In this document: positions 8,459 to 16,580 of the stretch, in pieces
Layout: the number at the start of each line of letters is the position of its first letter
Position numbering within the stretch: the stretch's first letter is position 1
Origin: an uncultured Acidobacteriia bacterium
Lineage (GTDB): Bacteria > Acidobacteriota > Terriglobia > Bryobacterales > Bryobacteraceae
Reading direction: 5' to 3'
Assembly: GCA_903882645.1 (NCBI GenBank)
Contig: CAIRXZ010000154.1
Span: forward strand, 1-47,166
DNA length: 47,166 nucleotides
Program-made: the position numbers and the translations under genes
Notes under the pieces: model-generated
Seen by the model: only the letters and a program-made list of their open reading frames with translations
Told to the model about the DNA's origin: nothing
Databases searched by the model: none

Positions 8459-9717
8459 TGCGCCGCTCGCCGGGCTTCCCGCAGGGACCCGCGCAGGATC
8501 GGCAACGATCCGGCGATCTGTACCAGCCACGAAGCGGCCAGAGCCACCGCCGCGCCCTTCAATCCCCATCTCGGGATCAGCGCCCAACTCGCGATGCCCG
8601 AGGCGGCGGCGACCACCGCAAATAATGGCGCCTGGAAGGCGAACGCCCGCACGCTGGTAACGATGTATCCCAAGGCCCCGGCGACATAGCTCACCAGGGC
8701 GGCGCCCATGAGCCAGACGAGGAGATCGGAATACGCCGCGTAAGGCCGGCCGTAAGCGAGGACCAGCGCGAGACGGCCGGCCGCGAGCGCAACGGCGACC
8801 CCCGCGGCGCCCAACAGGCCGGCGGCGCCTGCGAATCGCAGCGCCAGCCTTCGGAAGCCGGGCATGTCGCCCTTGCTGAAGCAGCCGGCGAGTTGTGGGG
8901 TAGCCGCCTGCCCGAGCGCGTTGATCACGGTGGATCCGACCGCCATGAACGAAGCAGGCGCAGCGAAGGCGCCCAGGGCGGCCAGGCCGAGATGGCGTTC
9001 AATCGCGTAGCGGGGAAGATTGCCGGCGAGCGAGGCCAGCATCAGGACGGCTCCGAGCGGCAGCGCGGCCGCCAGAATGCGCGCCTGGCCGTGGAAGCCC
9101 GAGGCCGCGCGCGACTCGCCCGCCGATCCCGCCGGCCGGTCATACGCCAGCAAAATGGCGATCCGCGCGGCGGCTTGCGCGGTGACCGCAACCAGCAGAT
9201 TGTGAGTCAGCCACAGCGCCGCGCCCAGCGCCGCGGCCGAGAGCGCGCCGCGCGCGGCGGTCGAGCGCGCAATCTGGTCCATGCGGTTGCGCCGCTGGAG
9301 CGCCGCGTAGTAGATGTCGCTCAGGTTATCCGCGCTTAGAACCACCACGGCCGCCACCAGAACCGGCGCAACCGGCCGGGAATATCCGCCGGACAGAGCG
9401 ATGGCGAGAACGGCGCCGGCCGCCAGGGCCGTGGTCCACAGCCGCACCACGAGGTAATCGCCAAACGAATGGCGCCGCTCCATGTCGGTCGCCAGCACGG
9501 CCCGAAGGTTCAAATGAGAGAACATCGCGACCGGCGTCACAATCGCCAGCGCCAGCGCGTACTCACCCAGCATCTCGGGGCCGCCGATCCTTGCGATGGC
9601 GCTCAACGCCGCCCATTGGCTGGCCGCGAACACGGTGTTCCCCGCGAACGTAGCGAGGAAGCCCTTGCGCAGAGACGCCGGGACCTGCGCGGGCGCGTGG
9701 CGGGGATCTCGAAGCAT
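8455..9717 (-). CDS. Polysaccharide flippase (Wzx/MATE-like)
   Basis: The 420-residue membrane protein has about twelve to fourteen hydrophobic helices and the plan of oligosaccharide flippases (MOP superfamily): an N-terminal FLATFAGNTVFAASQWAALSAIAR helix, GPEMLGEYALALAIVTPV, and a second half with repeated Ala/Gly-rich helices. It should move lipid-linked glycan across the inner membrane. It is the first gene of the six-gene operon. I see no ribosome-binding site before the ATG, and a TACAAT box lies 11 nt upstream on the same strand, so the mRNA may be almost leaderless. Confidence 0.85.
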   Translation of the reverse strand: MLRDPRHAPAQVPASLRKGFLATFAGNTVFAASQWAALSAIARIGGPEMLGEYALALAIVTPVAMFSHLNLRAVLATDMERRHSFGDYLVVRLWTTALAAGAVLAIALSGGYSRPVAPVLVAAVVVLSADNLSDIYYAALQRRNRMDQIARSTAARGALSAAALGAALWLTHNLLVAVTAQAAARIAILLAYDRPAGSAGESRAASGFHGQARILAAALPLGAVLMLASLAGNLPRYAIERHLGLAALGAFAAPASFMAVGSTVINALGQAATPQLAGCFSKGDMPGFRRLALRFAGAAGLLGAAGVAVALAAGRLALVLAYGRPYAAYSDLLVWLMGAALVSYVAGALGYIVTSVRAFAFQAPLFAVVAAASGIASWALIPRWGLKGAAVALAASWLVQIAGSLPILRGSLREARRAAQ

Positions 9718-9728
9718 CGGTTTCTATC

Positions 9729-9734
9729 ATTGTA
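9729..9734 (-). promoter_or_regulatory. Candidate -10 box of the polysaccharide operon
   Basis: On the minus strand this reads TACAAT, 11 nt before the flippase ATG. No convincing -35 hexamer lies 16-18 nt further upstream. If used, transcription would begin within a few bases of the start codon. Confidence 0.35.
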
Positions 9735-9817
9735 ATGGTCATCCGCGATGGCGCCGCGCGGCGCGGGAGGGCGGAGTGCTTACCCTAACTGGGGATACAT
9801 CATCTATTGGCGGTCCG

Positions 9818-9841
9818 TTGGCAGGCGTTTTCGCCTGCCAA
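9818..9841. repeat. GCAGGCG hairpin repeat
   Basis: TTGGCAGGCG, TTTT and CGCCTGCCAA form a perfect 10-bp stem with a 4-nt loop. The same GCAGGCG/CGCCTGC core recurs near 11177, 16790, 18892, 18944 and 34318, always outside intact genes, which marks a REP-like family. Confidence 0.6.
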
Positions 9842-10078
9842 CCTCCTTTCGCGGCAACATCCCCAAGACGGTTAAGCACCCGGGAGGGCGCGATGCGCGC
9901 GCGACCCCTTTCCGCCGCGCTCGAAGTCCCGCGCTTTCCCGCCGCCCGATAGCCCTAAATAGCTATGCTCTCAAGCGCTTGCATGAGTCCTTCGGGCGTA
10001 ACCTTCATCTCATAATCGACGTAGTTTCGAGCGGAGACCATGATTTCGGGAACAATCCGCTGCTGGAAAGGAACGAAA

Positions 10079-11104
10079 ATGTTGAAACGCAAGAATCTGT
10101 TGAGAATGGCCGGGGCGATCGGGGCGCTGATGCTCCCGGCGCTCGCCTCCGCGGCGGGCGACATCTGTTACTTGCGCGATGCGGCGGCGCCGAGCGCTTC
10201 GACCGCCTATCTTCTGTGCGAACAGGGCATGCTGTACGCAACCACCGATAGCGGCGGCCACTGGGCCATGCAACGAACCGGCGCCGACCAGACGCTGCAT
10301 GCGATGGTGTTCCAAGACGACACGCACGGCATCGTAGTGGGCGAGGGCGGCACGATTCTGGCCACCAGCGACGGAGGCAAGACTTGGCAGCAGCGCCTGG
10401 ACGACAAGAAGGCGCACTTCACCACCGAGCACCTGCTGACGGTCTACGCGATTGGCGATCTCATGTGGGCCGCCGGGTTCGACGGCGCCTTACTGCATTC
10501 GACCGATGGAGGCCGCACTTGGGAGAAGCAGAATAGCGGCACCACCATGGCCATCCAGGGCCTCTACTTCCTGGACAAGGATCACGGCTGGGCGGTGGGC
10601 TGGTCGGCGACCATCCTGCGCACCGCCGATGGCGGCAAGACGTGGGAGAATGTCTCCACCGACAAGGCCACCTGGTCTCTCGACTCGGTCTACTTCCGCG
10701 ACCCGAATAACGGCTGGGCCGCTGGATTCGCCGGAGAACTGCTCCGCAGCCGCGACGGAGGCAAGACTTGGGCGGTCCAGGAAAGCCCCGTCCAGTCCGA
10801 GCTTTCGTCGATCGCGTTCGACAAGTCCGGCCGCGTCTGGATCGCGGCGGACGAACAGCTTCTGGTGAGCCAGGACGGCGGCGAGAAGTGGTCCGTGGAC
10901 AAAGTGGACAACCATCTTTTCCTTTGCAAGGTCTTCGGCAAAGGCGATTCGTTGTGGGCGCTTGGCGAGCTCGGACTGCTACAGCAAAAAGGCGCGAGCA
11001 TGGAATGGCAGCGGTCCCAGAGCCTGGTCCCGGCGGGAACTTCCATCGCGGACTCGCTCGAAGCGTCGACCGAAGTTCCGGCCGGCGATTCCACGGCGAA
11101 ATGA
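10079..11104 (+). CDS. Exported Ycf48-like / BNR-repeat beta-propeller protein
   Basis: The 341-residue product starts at the ATG at 10079, placed by the ribosome-binding site GGAAAGGAAC and by a good signal peptide (MLKRKNLLRMAGAIG, cleavage near ASAAG). The mature part is a run of about six blades with the BNR/Ycf48 motif, seen as GWAVGWSATILRTADGGKTW, NGWAAGFAGELLRSRDGGKTW and HGIVVGEGGTILATSDGGKTW. Proteins with this fold include Ycf48/HCF136 and many bacterial periplasmic propellers of unknown role. This is not a photosynthetic context, so I infer a periplasmic propeller scaffold rather than a photosystem factor. Confidence 0.85.
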   Translation: MLKRKNLLRMAGAIGALMLPALASAAGDICYLRDAAAPSASTAYLLCEQGMLYATTDSGGHWAMQRTGADQTLHAMVFQDDTHGIVVGEGGTILATSDGGKTWQQRLDDKKAHFTTEHLLTVYAIGDLMWAAGFDGALLHSTDGGRTWEKQNSGTTMAIQGLYFLDKDHGWAVGWSATILRTADGGKTWENVSTDKATWSLDSVYFRDPNNGWAAGFAGELLRSRDGGKTWAVQESPVQSELSSIAFDKSGRVWIAADEQLLVSQDGGEKWSVDKVDNHLFLCKVFGKGDSLWALGELGLLQQKGASMEWQRSQSLVPAGTSIADSLEASTEVPAGDSTAK

Positions 11105-11130
11105 CCCCGCGGGGGATGGGCGGAAAGGCA

Positions 11131-11152
11131 GGGGTCGGGCATGCCCGACCCC
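11131..11152. repeat. Perfect palindrome in REP-like element
   Basis: GGGGTCGGGCA and TGCCCGACCCC are exact reverse complements (22 bp). The palindrome is followed by GCGGCGAAAGCGCCTGCCCC, a copy of the GCAGGCG-type hairpin family. It lies 27 nt after the stop of the Ycf48-like gene, with no U-tract, so I call it a dispersed repeat rather than a terminator. Confidence 0.55.
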
Positions 11153-11185
11153 TACGCGGCGAAAGCGCCTGCCCCACCTTGTTAC

Positions 11186-11698
11186 CTACGCGTTGAGGGC
11201 TCGATCCATCCGTTCGATAGCTTCGTCCTTGACGTCTCCCAAGTCGTTGGTGTCGCGCATGTCCGGGGTGTCCATCCTGACTCCGGCATGATTCATGCGG
11301 ATCATGGCGACGTCCAGCCACGGGTTGCCGGGAAACGCGGCCAGCGCTTGCAGGCCGTGGACGGACGCGCCCTTGGCCAGGACGATCTTCTTCGACTTGG
11401 CCTCCGAAAAGGCGTCCTGGATGCGCCTGGTTTCGTCCGGCCACTGGGCGCTGCGCATGCAGTGCATCAGCAGAATATCGAAGTACTCCGTGTTGAGGAC
11501 CTGGCGGAAGCGGTCGAACTTGGCCTGCGGATCGTCGTTCGGACGAACCGTGTACTTGGTCATCAGCCTGTAGGAATCGCGCGGCAGGCCTTTTAACGCC
11601 TGGCCCAGCATGGCTGGAGTCGTGTACGACTCAGCAGTCTCAAAGAACCGGATGCCGTGGTCGTACGCGTAGCGGACAAGACGCGGGAAAACGCCGCT
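11186..11698 (-). pseudogene. Decayed aldo/keto reductase
   Basis: About 170 residues read as an aldo/keto reductase: VRYAYDHGIRFFETAESY (catalytic Tyr block, with Glu where Asp is usual), LMTKY (catalytic Lys) and FDILLMHCM (catalytic His). The N-terminal strand and the first part of the barrel are missing. Upstream of 11698 the same frame reads through non-protein DNA including a GCGCTTTCGCCTGCC repeat. Near 11220-11232 the frame passes from the GVRMDTPDMRDTNDLGDVKD region straight into EAIERMDRALNA, the usual C-terminal end, so I infer an in-frame loss of roughly 50 residues. Bases 11701-12034 beyond it hold no other gene. Confidence 0.6.
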
Positions 11699-12034
11699 CC
11701 TCGGAAGAATCGGCCCGCGGGCGCTTTCGCCTGCCGGCGGACCGCCAAAGGAATACGAATCCCCACCTCGGGGAGGGTTCCCTCGTCCGGCTGGGCGCCG
11801 CACCACGCGGCCGCGCGTTAGATTCCGATTGGAGATTGCAATGAGAGTCGATTCATTCGATAATCGGGCCTTAAGAGGGCCGGCGATGGAGTACCTTTCC
11901 CCGGACCAGATCTGCCGCATGCCGGGCGGAGATGGAGACTTTGCTCGCGGCCAAGGCGGTGGTTGGAAAGCCGAACGCCCGCCAGTCGATCAAGTAAGAA
12001 TCCAAATGGAAATCCCGGCTCAAAGGACAACAGG

Positions 12035-13087
12035 ATGAAACGATTTCTTACGACTATCATTTGCCTAACGCTCGGCGTGGCATTTGACCTGAACGCGCAG
12101 CCCCCCTTTCCTCCGGGTGGTCAAATGCCCGGAGGCGGGCGTGGACCCGGTGGCTTCGGAGCCCAGCAAGGTCCTCCGCCGACTTACGCCGACATCGATT
12201 ACGCGCCGCCCGAGCCCGCCACGAGCAACGGCCATAAGCTCGACCTTTATATTCCGGCGGGCGCGGCTAAGCCCCTCCCCGTAGCGATATGGACCGCCGG
12301 CTCCGCATTTTCCGCGGATAACGGCAAGAATGGGGCCGGCCGCCTGGCCGAACAGTTGAATCCGGCCGGTTATGCCGTGGCGGGCGTTTCGGTCCGGTCA
12401 AGCTCCCAAGCGCTGTTCCCGGGCCAATTGCACGATATCAAGGCCGCCATCCGGTGGCTCCGGGCTAATGCGGCCAAATACAACTTCGATCCGAATCACA
12501 TCGCCATTATCGGCGATAGCTCGGGAGGGTGGGTCACCTCCATGGCTGCCGTGACCGGAGACGCGCCCGAAATGGAAGGCTCGGTGGGGACGACGGGCGT
12601 CTCAAGCGCGGTCCAAGCCGCGGTCGCGTTCTATCCTCCGACGAACTTTGCGACGATGGACGCCTGGGCCATCCGCAAGTGCGCCGGGCAAGACTGTCAC
12701 GACTCGGCGAACTCCCCCGAATCCCGGCTGCTCGGCTGCGCGATCCAGACCTGCCCGGACAAAGTGAAGGCGGCCAGCCCCATGACTTACATCACCCCGG
12801 CCGATCCGCCGATTATGATCCTGCACGGCGATTCCGATCAGTCCGTGCCGCACAACCAGGGCGAGCAATTCTACATGGCGCTCAACAAGGCATGCAAAGA
12901 GGCTGTCTTCATCAGCCTTCCCAAAGCCCCGCACGGGAACTGGACCGGCTTTCTGACCAACGATTCATTGCGGGAGGCCGCGACGATTCGTTCCACCTCC
13001 TCGGCCGGCTGCACAGTGGTTAACCCGACGCCCTACACGCCGACCTGGAAGACTGTGATCGATTTTCTCGACAAATATATGAAGTGA
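12035..13087 (+). CDS. Secreted alpha/beta-hydrolase (esterase/lipase-like)
   Basis: A 350-residue product with a signal peptide (MKRFLTTIICLTLGVAF, cleavage near LNAQ), a Gly/Pro-rich linker of about 35 residues, then an alpha/beta-hydrolase domain. The nucleophile elbow GDSSGG places Ser162. HGDSDQSVP supplies Asp268 and APHGNW supplies His300. The oxyanion segment reads IWTAGSAF instead of the HGGG of typical hormone-sensitive-lipase relatives. It probably acts on an ester outside the cytoplasm; the substrate is unknown. The start at 12035 is chosen over 11963 because of the signal peptide and the AAAGGACAACAGG leader. Confidence 0.85.
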   Translation: MKRFLTTIICLTLGVAFDLNAQPPFPPGGQMPGGGRGPGGFGAQQGPPPTYADIDYAPPEPATSNGHKLDLYIPAGAAKPLPVAIWTAGSAFSADNGKNGAGRLAEQLNPAGYAVAGVSVRSSSQALFPGQLHDIKAAIRWLRANAAKYNFDPNHIAIIGDSSGGWVTSMAAVTGDAPEMEGSVGTTGVSSAVQAAVAFYPPTNFATMDAWAIRKCAGQDCHDSANSPESRLLGCAIQTCPDKVKAASPMTYITPADPPIMILHGDSDQSVPHNQGEQFYMALNKACKEAVFISLPKAPHGNWTGFLTNDSLREAATIRSTSSAGCTVVNPTPYTPTWKTVIDFLDKYMK

Positions 13088-13136
13088 TGGCGGCAAGCGC
13101 GTGCGCGAGCCAGCTCGCGCACGCGGCACAAGCTTT

Positions 13137-13172
13137 GTTCCCGGTATTGCTATTCCGGGAAGTCGCGGAAAC
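13137..13172 (+). repeat. 36-bp hairpin repeat, left copy
   Basis: The element starts GTTCCCGG, has the loop TATTGCTATT, closes with CCGGGAA and ends GTCGCGGAAAC. The stem is 7 bp. A second copy in the same orientation lies at 15286-15321 with two differences that preserve base pairing. The pair brackets the two unknown membrane genes. Confidence 0.8.
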
Positions 13173-13293
13173 AAAGTGCCCGATTGGTATCCGTCGGGCG
13201 GCGGACTTGTCTGAGCGTCAAGAACTATTAAGCGTACATGCGGTCTGGCTTTGTAAGAGCCATCATTAAGTGATGAGGCTGGCAAATTTGCAC

Positions 13294-14973
13294 CTATCGC
13301 CACCGTTTTGAGGAGTAAAGCTCCTGCAATTGACGGTTGAGTCTCGTGGGAGGGTAGTCGTTGCGGTAGAATGTCAGTTCCCTCGCGTCGTCTTTCAGAG
13401 GCTCAAAGCTCATTCTGAACATGTATACTTCGCCGACTTCCAAAAGGTAGGATGAACCTGAATAGGGTTGGTACTGGTCAGCGTCTGTTCCGTCAGGACG
13501 AAGCTTCAAAATCGAACTGCCCTCACGAAACCTGTAGACCCTACCCCTCTCATCTTTCAGGTAGGTTACAAATAACCCACTTGCGTCCGACAGGTTGTTT
13601 ACCCGTAACGGATTCTTTAATCTCGCCGCGATTTGCAGATCCGTAAAGCCTCTTTTCAGCGCGAGCCAAACCACAGCTAGTTCCGGAAGATCCTCAGATG
13701 AGGATATCATCCAGTCAGAGTCCTGTAGATTGGACAGAATCACTGGAACTGCTGGCTTTACTGGGCTTGGTGGCTGAGGTGGTGAAGCGGTCAAAGGCGC
13801 ACTGGTTGGTTGAGGCGTCGGCGTAGGTGTCAGCGATGGCGTAACTACTGGAGCTGGCTGTTGCAGAGTAGCTACAACCGGATTAGGAGGTGGCGATGGG
13901 GTTGCGGCAACCGGCGATTCTGCGGCGGCTTCAACCGGGTTTGACGGCTGAACCTGCGGGATTGGCGGGATCTTTTCCGCCTTGGCCAAAGCGGAATCCA
14001 GATCCAGCGCCGGGCTAAAGTAAGCAAGATGGAGCCGGAGCTGGGAAATCCCTTGCCGCAACGTCGGGAAAGTCAGATCAAAATGGTAAGTTTCGTCCAC
14101 CCGCACATAATGAGCCGGCCAGAAATTCTCTATCTCTTTGTCGCCATACCAATGCTCTATTATTGTGCTGGAGGTTTTCACCGAATCGTAAAGGGCAGTG
14201 TCCGCGGACAGATTGTACGCCTGCCGAGAATCATCCACCAGGTAGGCTGCCTGAGATGTTGTAATAAGGTAGATCTGTCCCCTCCAGGTAAATGTTCCGG
14301 ATGAACTGTTAGGCAACAACCATCCGGGCTGCCCATCTTTACCTTGGCAAGCCAAGTAGACGATCGTCCTGTCCGGCGCAATTTGAATTTTTTCGGTCCA
14401 AAGCACCAGATCCTCCGAAACAACCTGATTTGGATCCGAAGGAGACTTCCCGAATGAACGCTTCTTTTTTTCCTGCTGCTTCTGGTACTCTTCGGCAGTT
14501 GCCGGGTCAAACTCTTTCAGCTTCTTGCCCGTGTCGGGATCAAACTTGAGTCCCTTGGGGAAGCTCTTGATGGTGCCGTCCGGCATACGCAGGTAGACGG
14601 CTTGGGCCTGGGAGGTAAATGGGTTGAACAATCCGGAGGTGTAGGGCGACGAGACAAAGTACATGACCACAAACCAAGCGGCCAAGACCCCAGCCACGAT
14701 CGGCACCCACGTTTTGTCCCGCTTGATGACCTTGTGCAGTACTCCGTTTGCGAAGTAGGCTATGAGCGTCGCGAAAGTCACGGCCACCAGTTTGCCGAGA
14801 TATTCGCTCATGCCGTAGCCTTCCATCGCGTTCTTAACGCTCGAGTAAACCCAGACGAAGGTTAGGACATCTGCCAGAATCAGGCAGAACCAGAACCCCA
14901 GTCCAATGCCGGCGGCGACTAGTACGAAACCGCCTGCTTTTCTACCAACACTTCTTACGCTATCGAAATTCAT
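13294..14973 (-). CDS. Unknown membrane protein with proline-rich linker
   Basis: I do not recognise this 559-residue protein. Three hydrophobic segments (about residues 14-42, 62-80, 89-108) are followed by a soluble, Lys-rich region to about 335, then a Pro/Thr/Ser/Ala-rich linker (336-410) and a C-terminal domain (411-559) that may be beta-rich (DLQIAARLKNPLRV, RVYRFREGSSILKL). The plan suggests an inner-membrane anchor with two soluble domains joined by a flexible linker. G+C is 50 % in the line 14401-14460, lower than the flanks, which suggests transfer. The ATG has AGAGGAGC upstream. It is the second gene of a pair with the small membrane protein 75 nt upstream. Confidence 0.75.
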   Translation of the reverse strand: MNFDSVRSVGRKAGGFVLVAAGIGLGFWFCLILADVLTFVWVYSSVKNAMEGYGMSEYLGKLVAVTFATLIAYFANGVLHKVIKRDKTWVPIVAGVLAAWFVVMYFVSSPYTSGLFNPFTSQAQAVYLRMPDGTIKSFPKGLKFDPDTGKKLKEFDPATAEEYQKQQEKKKRSFGKSPSDPNQVVSEDLVLWTEKIQIAPDRTIVYLACQGKDGQPGWLLPNSSSGTFTWRGQIYLITTSQAAYLVDDSRQAYNLSADTALYDSVKTSSTIIEHWYGDKEIENFWPAHYVRVDETYHFDLTFPTLRQGISQLRLHLAYFSPALDLDSALAKAEKIPPIPQVQPSNPVEAAAESPVAATPSPPPNPVVATLQQPAPVVTPSLTPTPTPQPTSAPLTASPPQPPSPVKPAVPVILSNLQDSDWMISSSEDLPELAVVWLALKRGFTDLQIAARLKNPLRVNNLSDASGLFVTYLKDERGRVYRFREGSSILKLRPDGTDADQYQPYSGSSYLLEVGEVYMFRMSFEPLKDDARELTFYRNDYPPTRLNRQLQELYSSKRWR

Positions 14974-15048
14974 GACGCTCCTCTTTTTCTGAGTCGGATG
15001 AGGCGCTAAGAGGTAAACTCCGGCGCCTATGTTGTTGTTTGACGCGCA

Positions 15049-15240
15049 TCAGCGTGGATACTGCTTCGCTTTCTGCGAACGGCCGTCCACGAAAACTATG
15101 GCGGCCAAAATCAAAACATTGAGCAGGACGCCGAAGATGGCCCAGCGTACGGGGCCACGTCCCGTCTTCTTCGCGTAGAAGTTGCCGGCATAGCCGAAAA
15201 CTATGCAGGTAATAACAAACACCAGCCAAAGGTCTGGCAT
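15049..15240 (-). CDS. Small two-helix membrane protein
   Basis: The 63-residue product has one hydrophobic helix at about 4-20, the motif AKKTGRGPVRWAIFG, and a second helix at about 32-50, ending in a basic tail. The layout (helix, KxxGRxxxRW, helix) is common among small conserved bacterial inner-membrane proteins of unknown role. The ATG has AGAGGAAC upstream. It precedes the larger membrane protein on the same strand and shares the lower G+C, so the two probably form one unit. Confidence 0.65.
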   Translation of the reverse strand: MPDLWLVFVITCIVFGYAGNFYAKKTGRGPVRWAIFGVLLNVLILAAIVFVDGRSQKAKQYPR

Positions 15241-15285
15241 CTCGTTCCTCTTTCTTGTTTGTAAGGTGCAAATGAGCCTGAAAAG

Positions 15286-15321
15286 GTTCCCAGTATTGCT
15301 ATTCTGGGAAGTCGCGGAAAC
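15286..15321 (+). repeat. 36-bp hairpin repeat, right copy
   Basis: The same element as at 13137-13172, in the same orientation, 2149 bp away. Position 7 is A instead of G and position 20 is T instead of C. These two positions pair in the stem, so the hairpin is conserved while its sequence changed. Confidence 0.8.
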
Positions 15322-16021
15322 AGTACAATTTATTGAAGTTCAGTAGTGTCCGGCAAAGTACTTTGTAGAGCATGATAAGCCCTGTGCTTTGAATGCGATA
15401 GGCGGAAAACGGAGTTTTTTGATTTCAAAATTGAATTTCGGGGCGGCACTGATAGTCAAGCACTTAACGGTGTTCCTGTCGCCAAAACGTCTGTGGACCT
15501 CCAGTTTTTTACACTTTCGAGGAATACCCTCGACTTACTGGTAGGCCCATTTTACGGGGGTCTGGGCATACGTCGTTCCGGTGCGAATTAGGCCGCCCTT
15601 GCAACTGATAGATAAAGAACCACTTACAGCCGGCAGCAGTGATTGAAGTTATCTTCCACAGGGAAACCGGCCCTAATCGCGATCCCAAGCAGAATCAATC
15701 AGTTACGAGAGGATTCGCCATTCTTCGCAAATCGATTTTCGACTTTTCCCGAGACGCCGCTTGCGATAGTCGTGTAAGTCATTGACAAATCGGGCCGAAA
15801 CAGTCACGGTGATCGGGCCTTCAGAATCGAAAGTCGAAAATCTCGGTCAAATGCGGCCTTTTCGCGGTTATCCGGAGCCGGCCCGGGGCCGATTGGCGGC
15901 GTCCGGCCGGCAAAATGTCGCAAGCGGCCCGGAGAAATCGGGGCGGGAAGCCTTTTCGACAATCGATCCGACGATCTCGCCCGTGGAGATTGCCAGGCCC
16001 AGTCAAGATGGCATAACCGTC
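15322..16021. other. 700-nt region without a supported gene
   Basis: No convincing coding frame is present; the best one (15782-16027, plus strand) looks like chance. The left part is A+T-richer and continues the low-GC island, and the switch to GC-rich sequence comes near 15840. A 13-bp inverted repeat, GATTTTCGACTTT (15734-15746) and AAAGTCGAAAATC (15830-15842), sits near that boundary. The region could be a remnant of a mobile element, but I see no transposase fragment. Confidence 0.5.
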
Positions 16022-16351
16022 TTATGACGGCGAGAGGCCGAGCTGGACGCAGATGGCCCGCTCCACAGCGCCGACGTCGTCGAACGACAAGGCGCCTAAC
16101 CTGGATTTGAGCCGCCGCTTGCTGACGGTGGCGATCTGGTCGGCCATTGCCTTGCGAGGCTCGCCATTCAAATCGATTGGGGCTTCGCACGGGTAAACGC
16201 GGGTTACATTGCTCGTGATTGGAACGACCTGAACGCGGTTGAGATGGCGGTTGGACGCGTCATTACCGACGATGACAGCGGGGCGGGTCTTTTGGATTTC
16301 GCCGCCGAGCGACGGATCGAAATCGACCCACCAGACTTCACCGCGCAGCAT
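16022..16351 (-). CDS. mazF: MazF/PemK-family endoribonuclease toxin
   Basis: The 109-residue protein has the PemK/MazF core: RGEVWWVDFDPSLGGE at the N-terminus, KTRPAVIVGNDASN, VQVVPITSN and MADQIATVSKRRL. This family cleaves mRNA at short sequence motifs when freed from its antitoxin. Length is normal (about 110 residues). It overlaps the upstream antitoxin gene by 14 nt, so the two are translated from one transcript. The cleavage sequence cannot be predicted from this reading. Confidence 0.92.
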   Translation of the reverse strand: MLRGEVWWVDFDPSLGGEIQKTRPAVIVGNDASNRHLNRVQVVPITSNVTRVYPCEAPIDLNGEPRKAMADQIATVSKRRLKSRLGALSFDDVGAVERAICVQLGLSPS

Positions 16352-16580
16352 GGGGTTCCGTGAAAGAGGCGTCCGCGATCACGCCTTCGGACCACTCCAG
16401 CGCCTCCTGTTCGCGCGCCTGGTCGCCGGCCATCTCGCGGTACGAAGCCTCGATATCCTGCGGCACGACGTGGGGACGGGCGAGTTCCTCGATGAACCGG
16501 CTAATCCGGCGTCGGCCGATGGTCCGGTGAAGCCCGTCATAGACGGCCTCGCTGACGGTGATTGTGAGCTTTCGCTTCAT
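16338..16580 (-). CDS. Ribbon-helix-helix antitoxin of the MazEF pair
   Basis: The 80-residue protein begins MKRKLTITVSEAVYDGLH with the beta-strand and helix pattern of ribbon-helix-helix DNA-binding proteins, followed by RRRISRFIEELARP. The C-terminal half is acidic, as expected for a toxin-wrapping tail. The start at 16578-16580 is supported by the GGGAG site 4 nt upstream and by the operator palindrome ending directly at the ATG; a longer open frame to 16823 has no such support. It should neutralise the toxin and repress its own promoter. Confidence 0.85.
   Translation of the reverse strand: MKRKLTITVSEAVYDGLHRTIGRRRISRFIEELARPHVVPQDIEASYREMAGDQAREQEALEWSEGVIADASFTEPHAAR

Larger units (their letters stand above)
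9718..10078. other. Divergent intergenic region with hairpin repeat
   Basis: This 361-nt space separates the leftward polysaccharide operon from the rightward Ycf48-like gene. It contains the candidate -10 box for the operon and a perfect hairpin repeat at 9818-9841. The remainder shows no gene. A GGAAAGGAAC ribosome-binding region closes it at about 10064-10074. Confidence 0.5.

Noticed and set aside
11131-11152. Palindrome after the Ycf48-like gene as a terminator
   Set aside because: No run of T follows, and similar GC-rich palindromes occur elsewhere as dispersed repeats.
15782-16027. An 81-codon plus-strand frame in the gene-free region
   Set aside because: No ribosome-binding site, no family resemblance, and an amino-acid mix typical of chance in GC-rich DNA.
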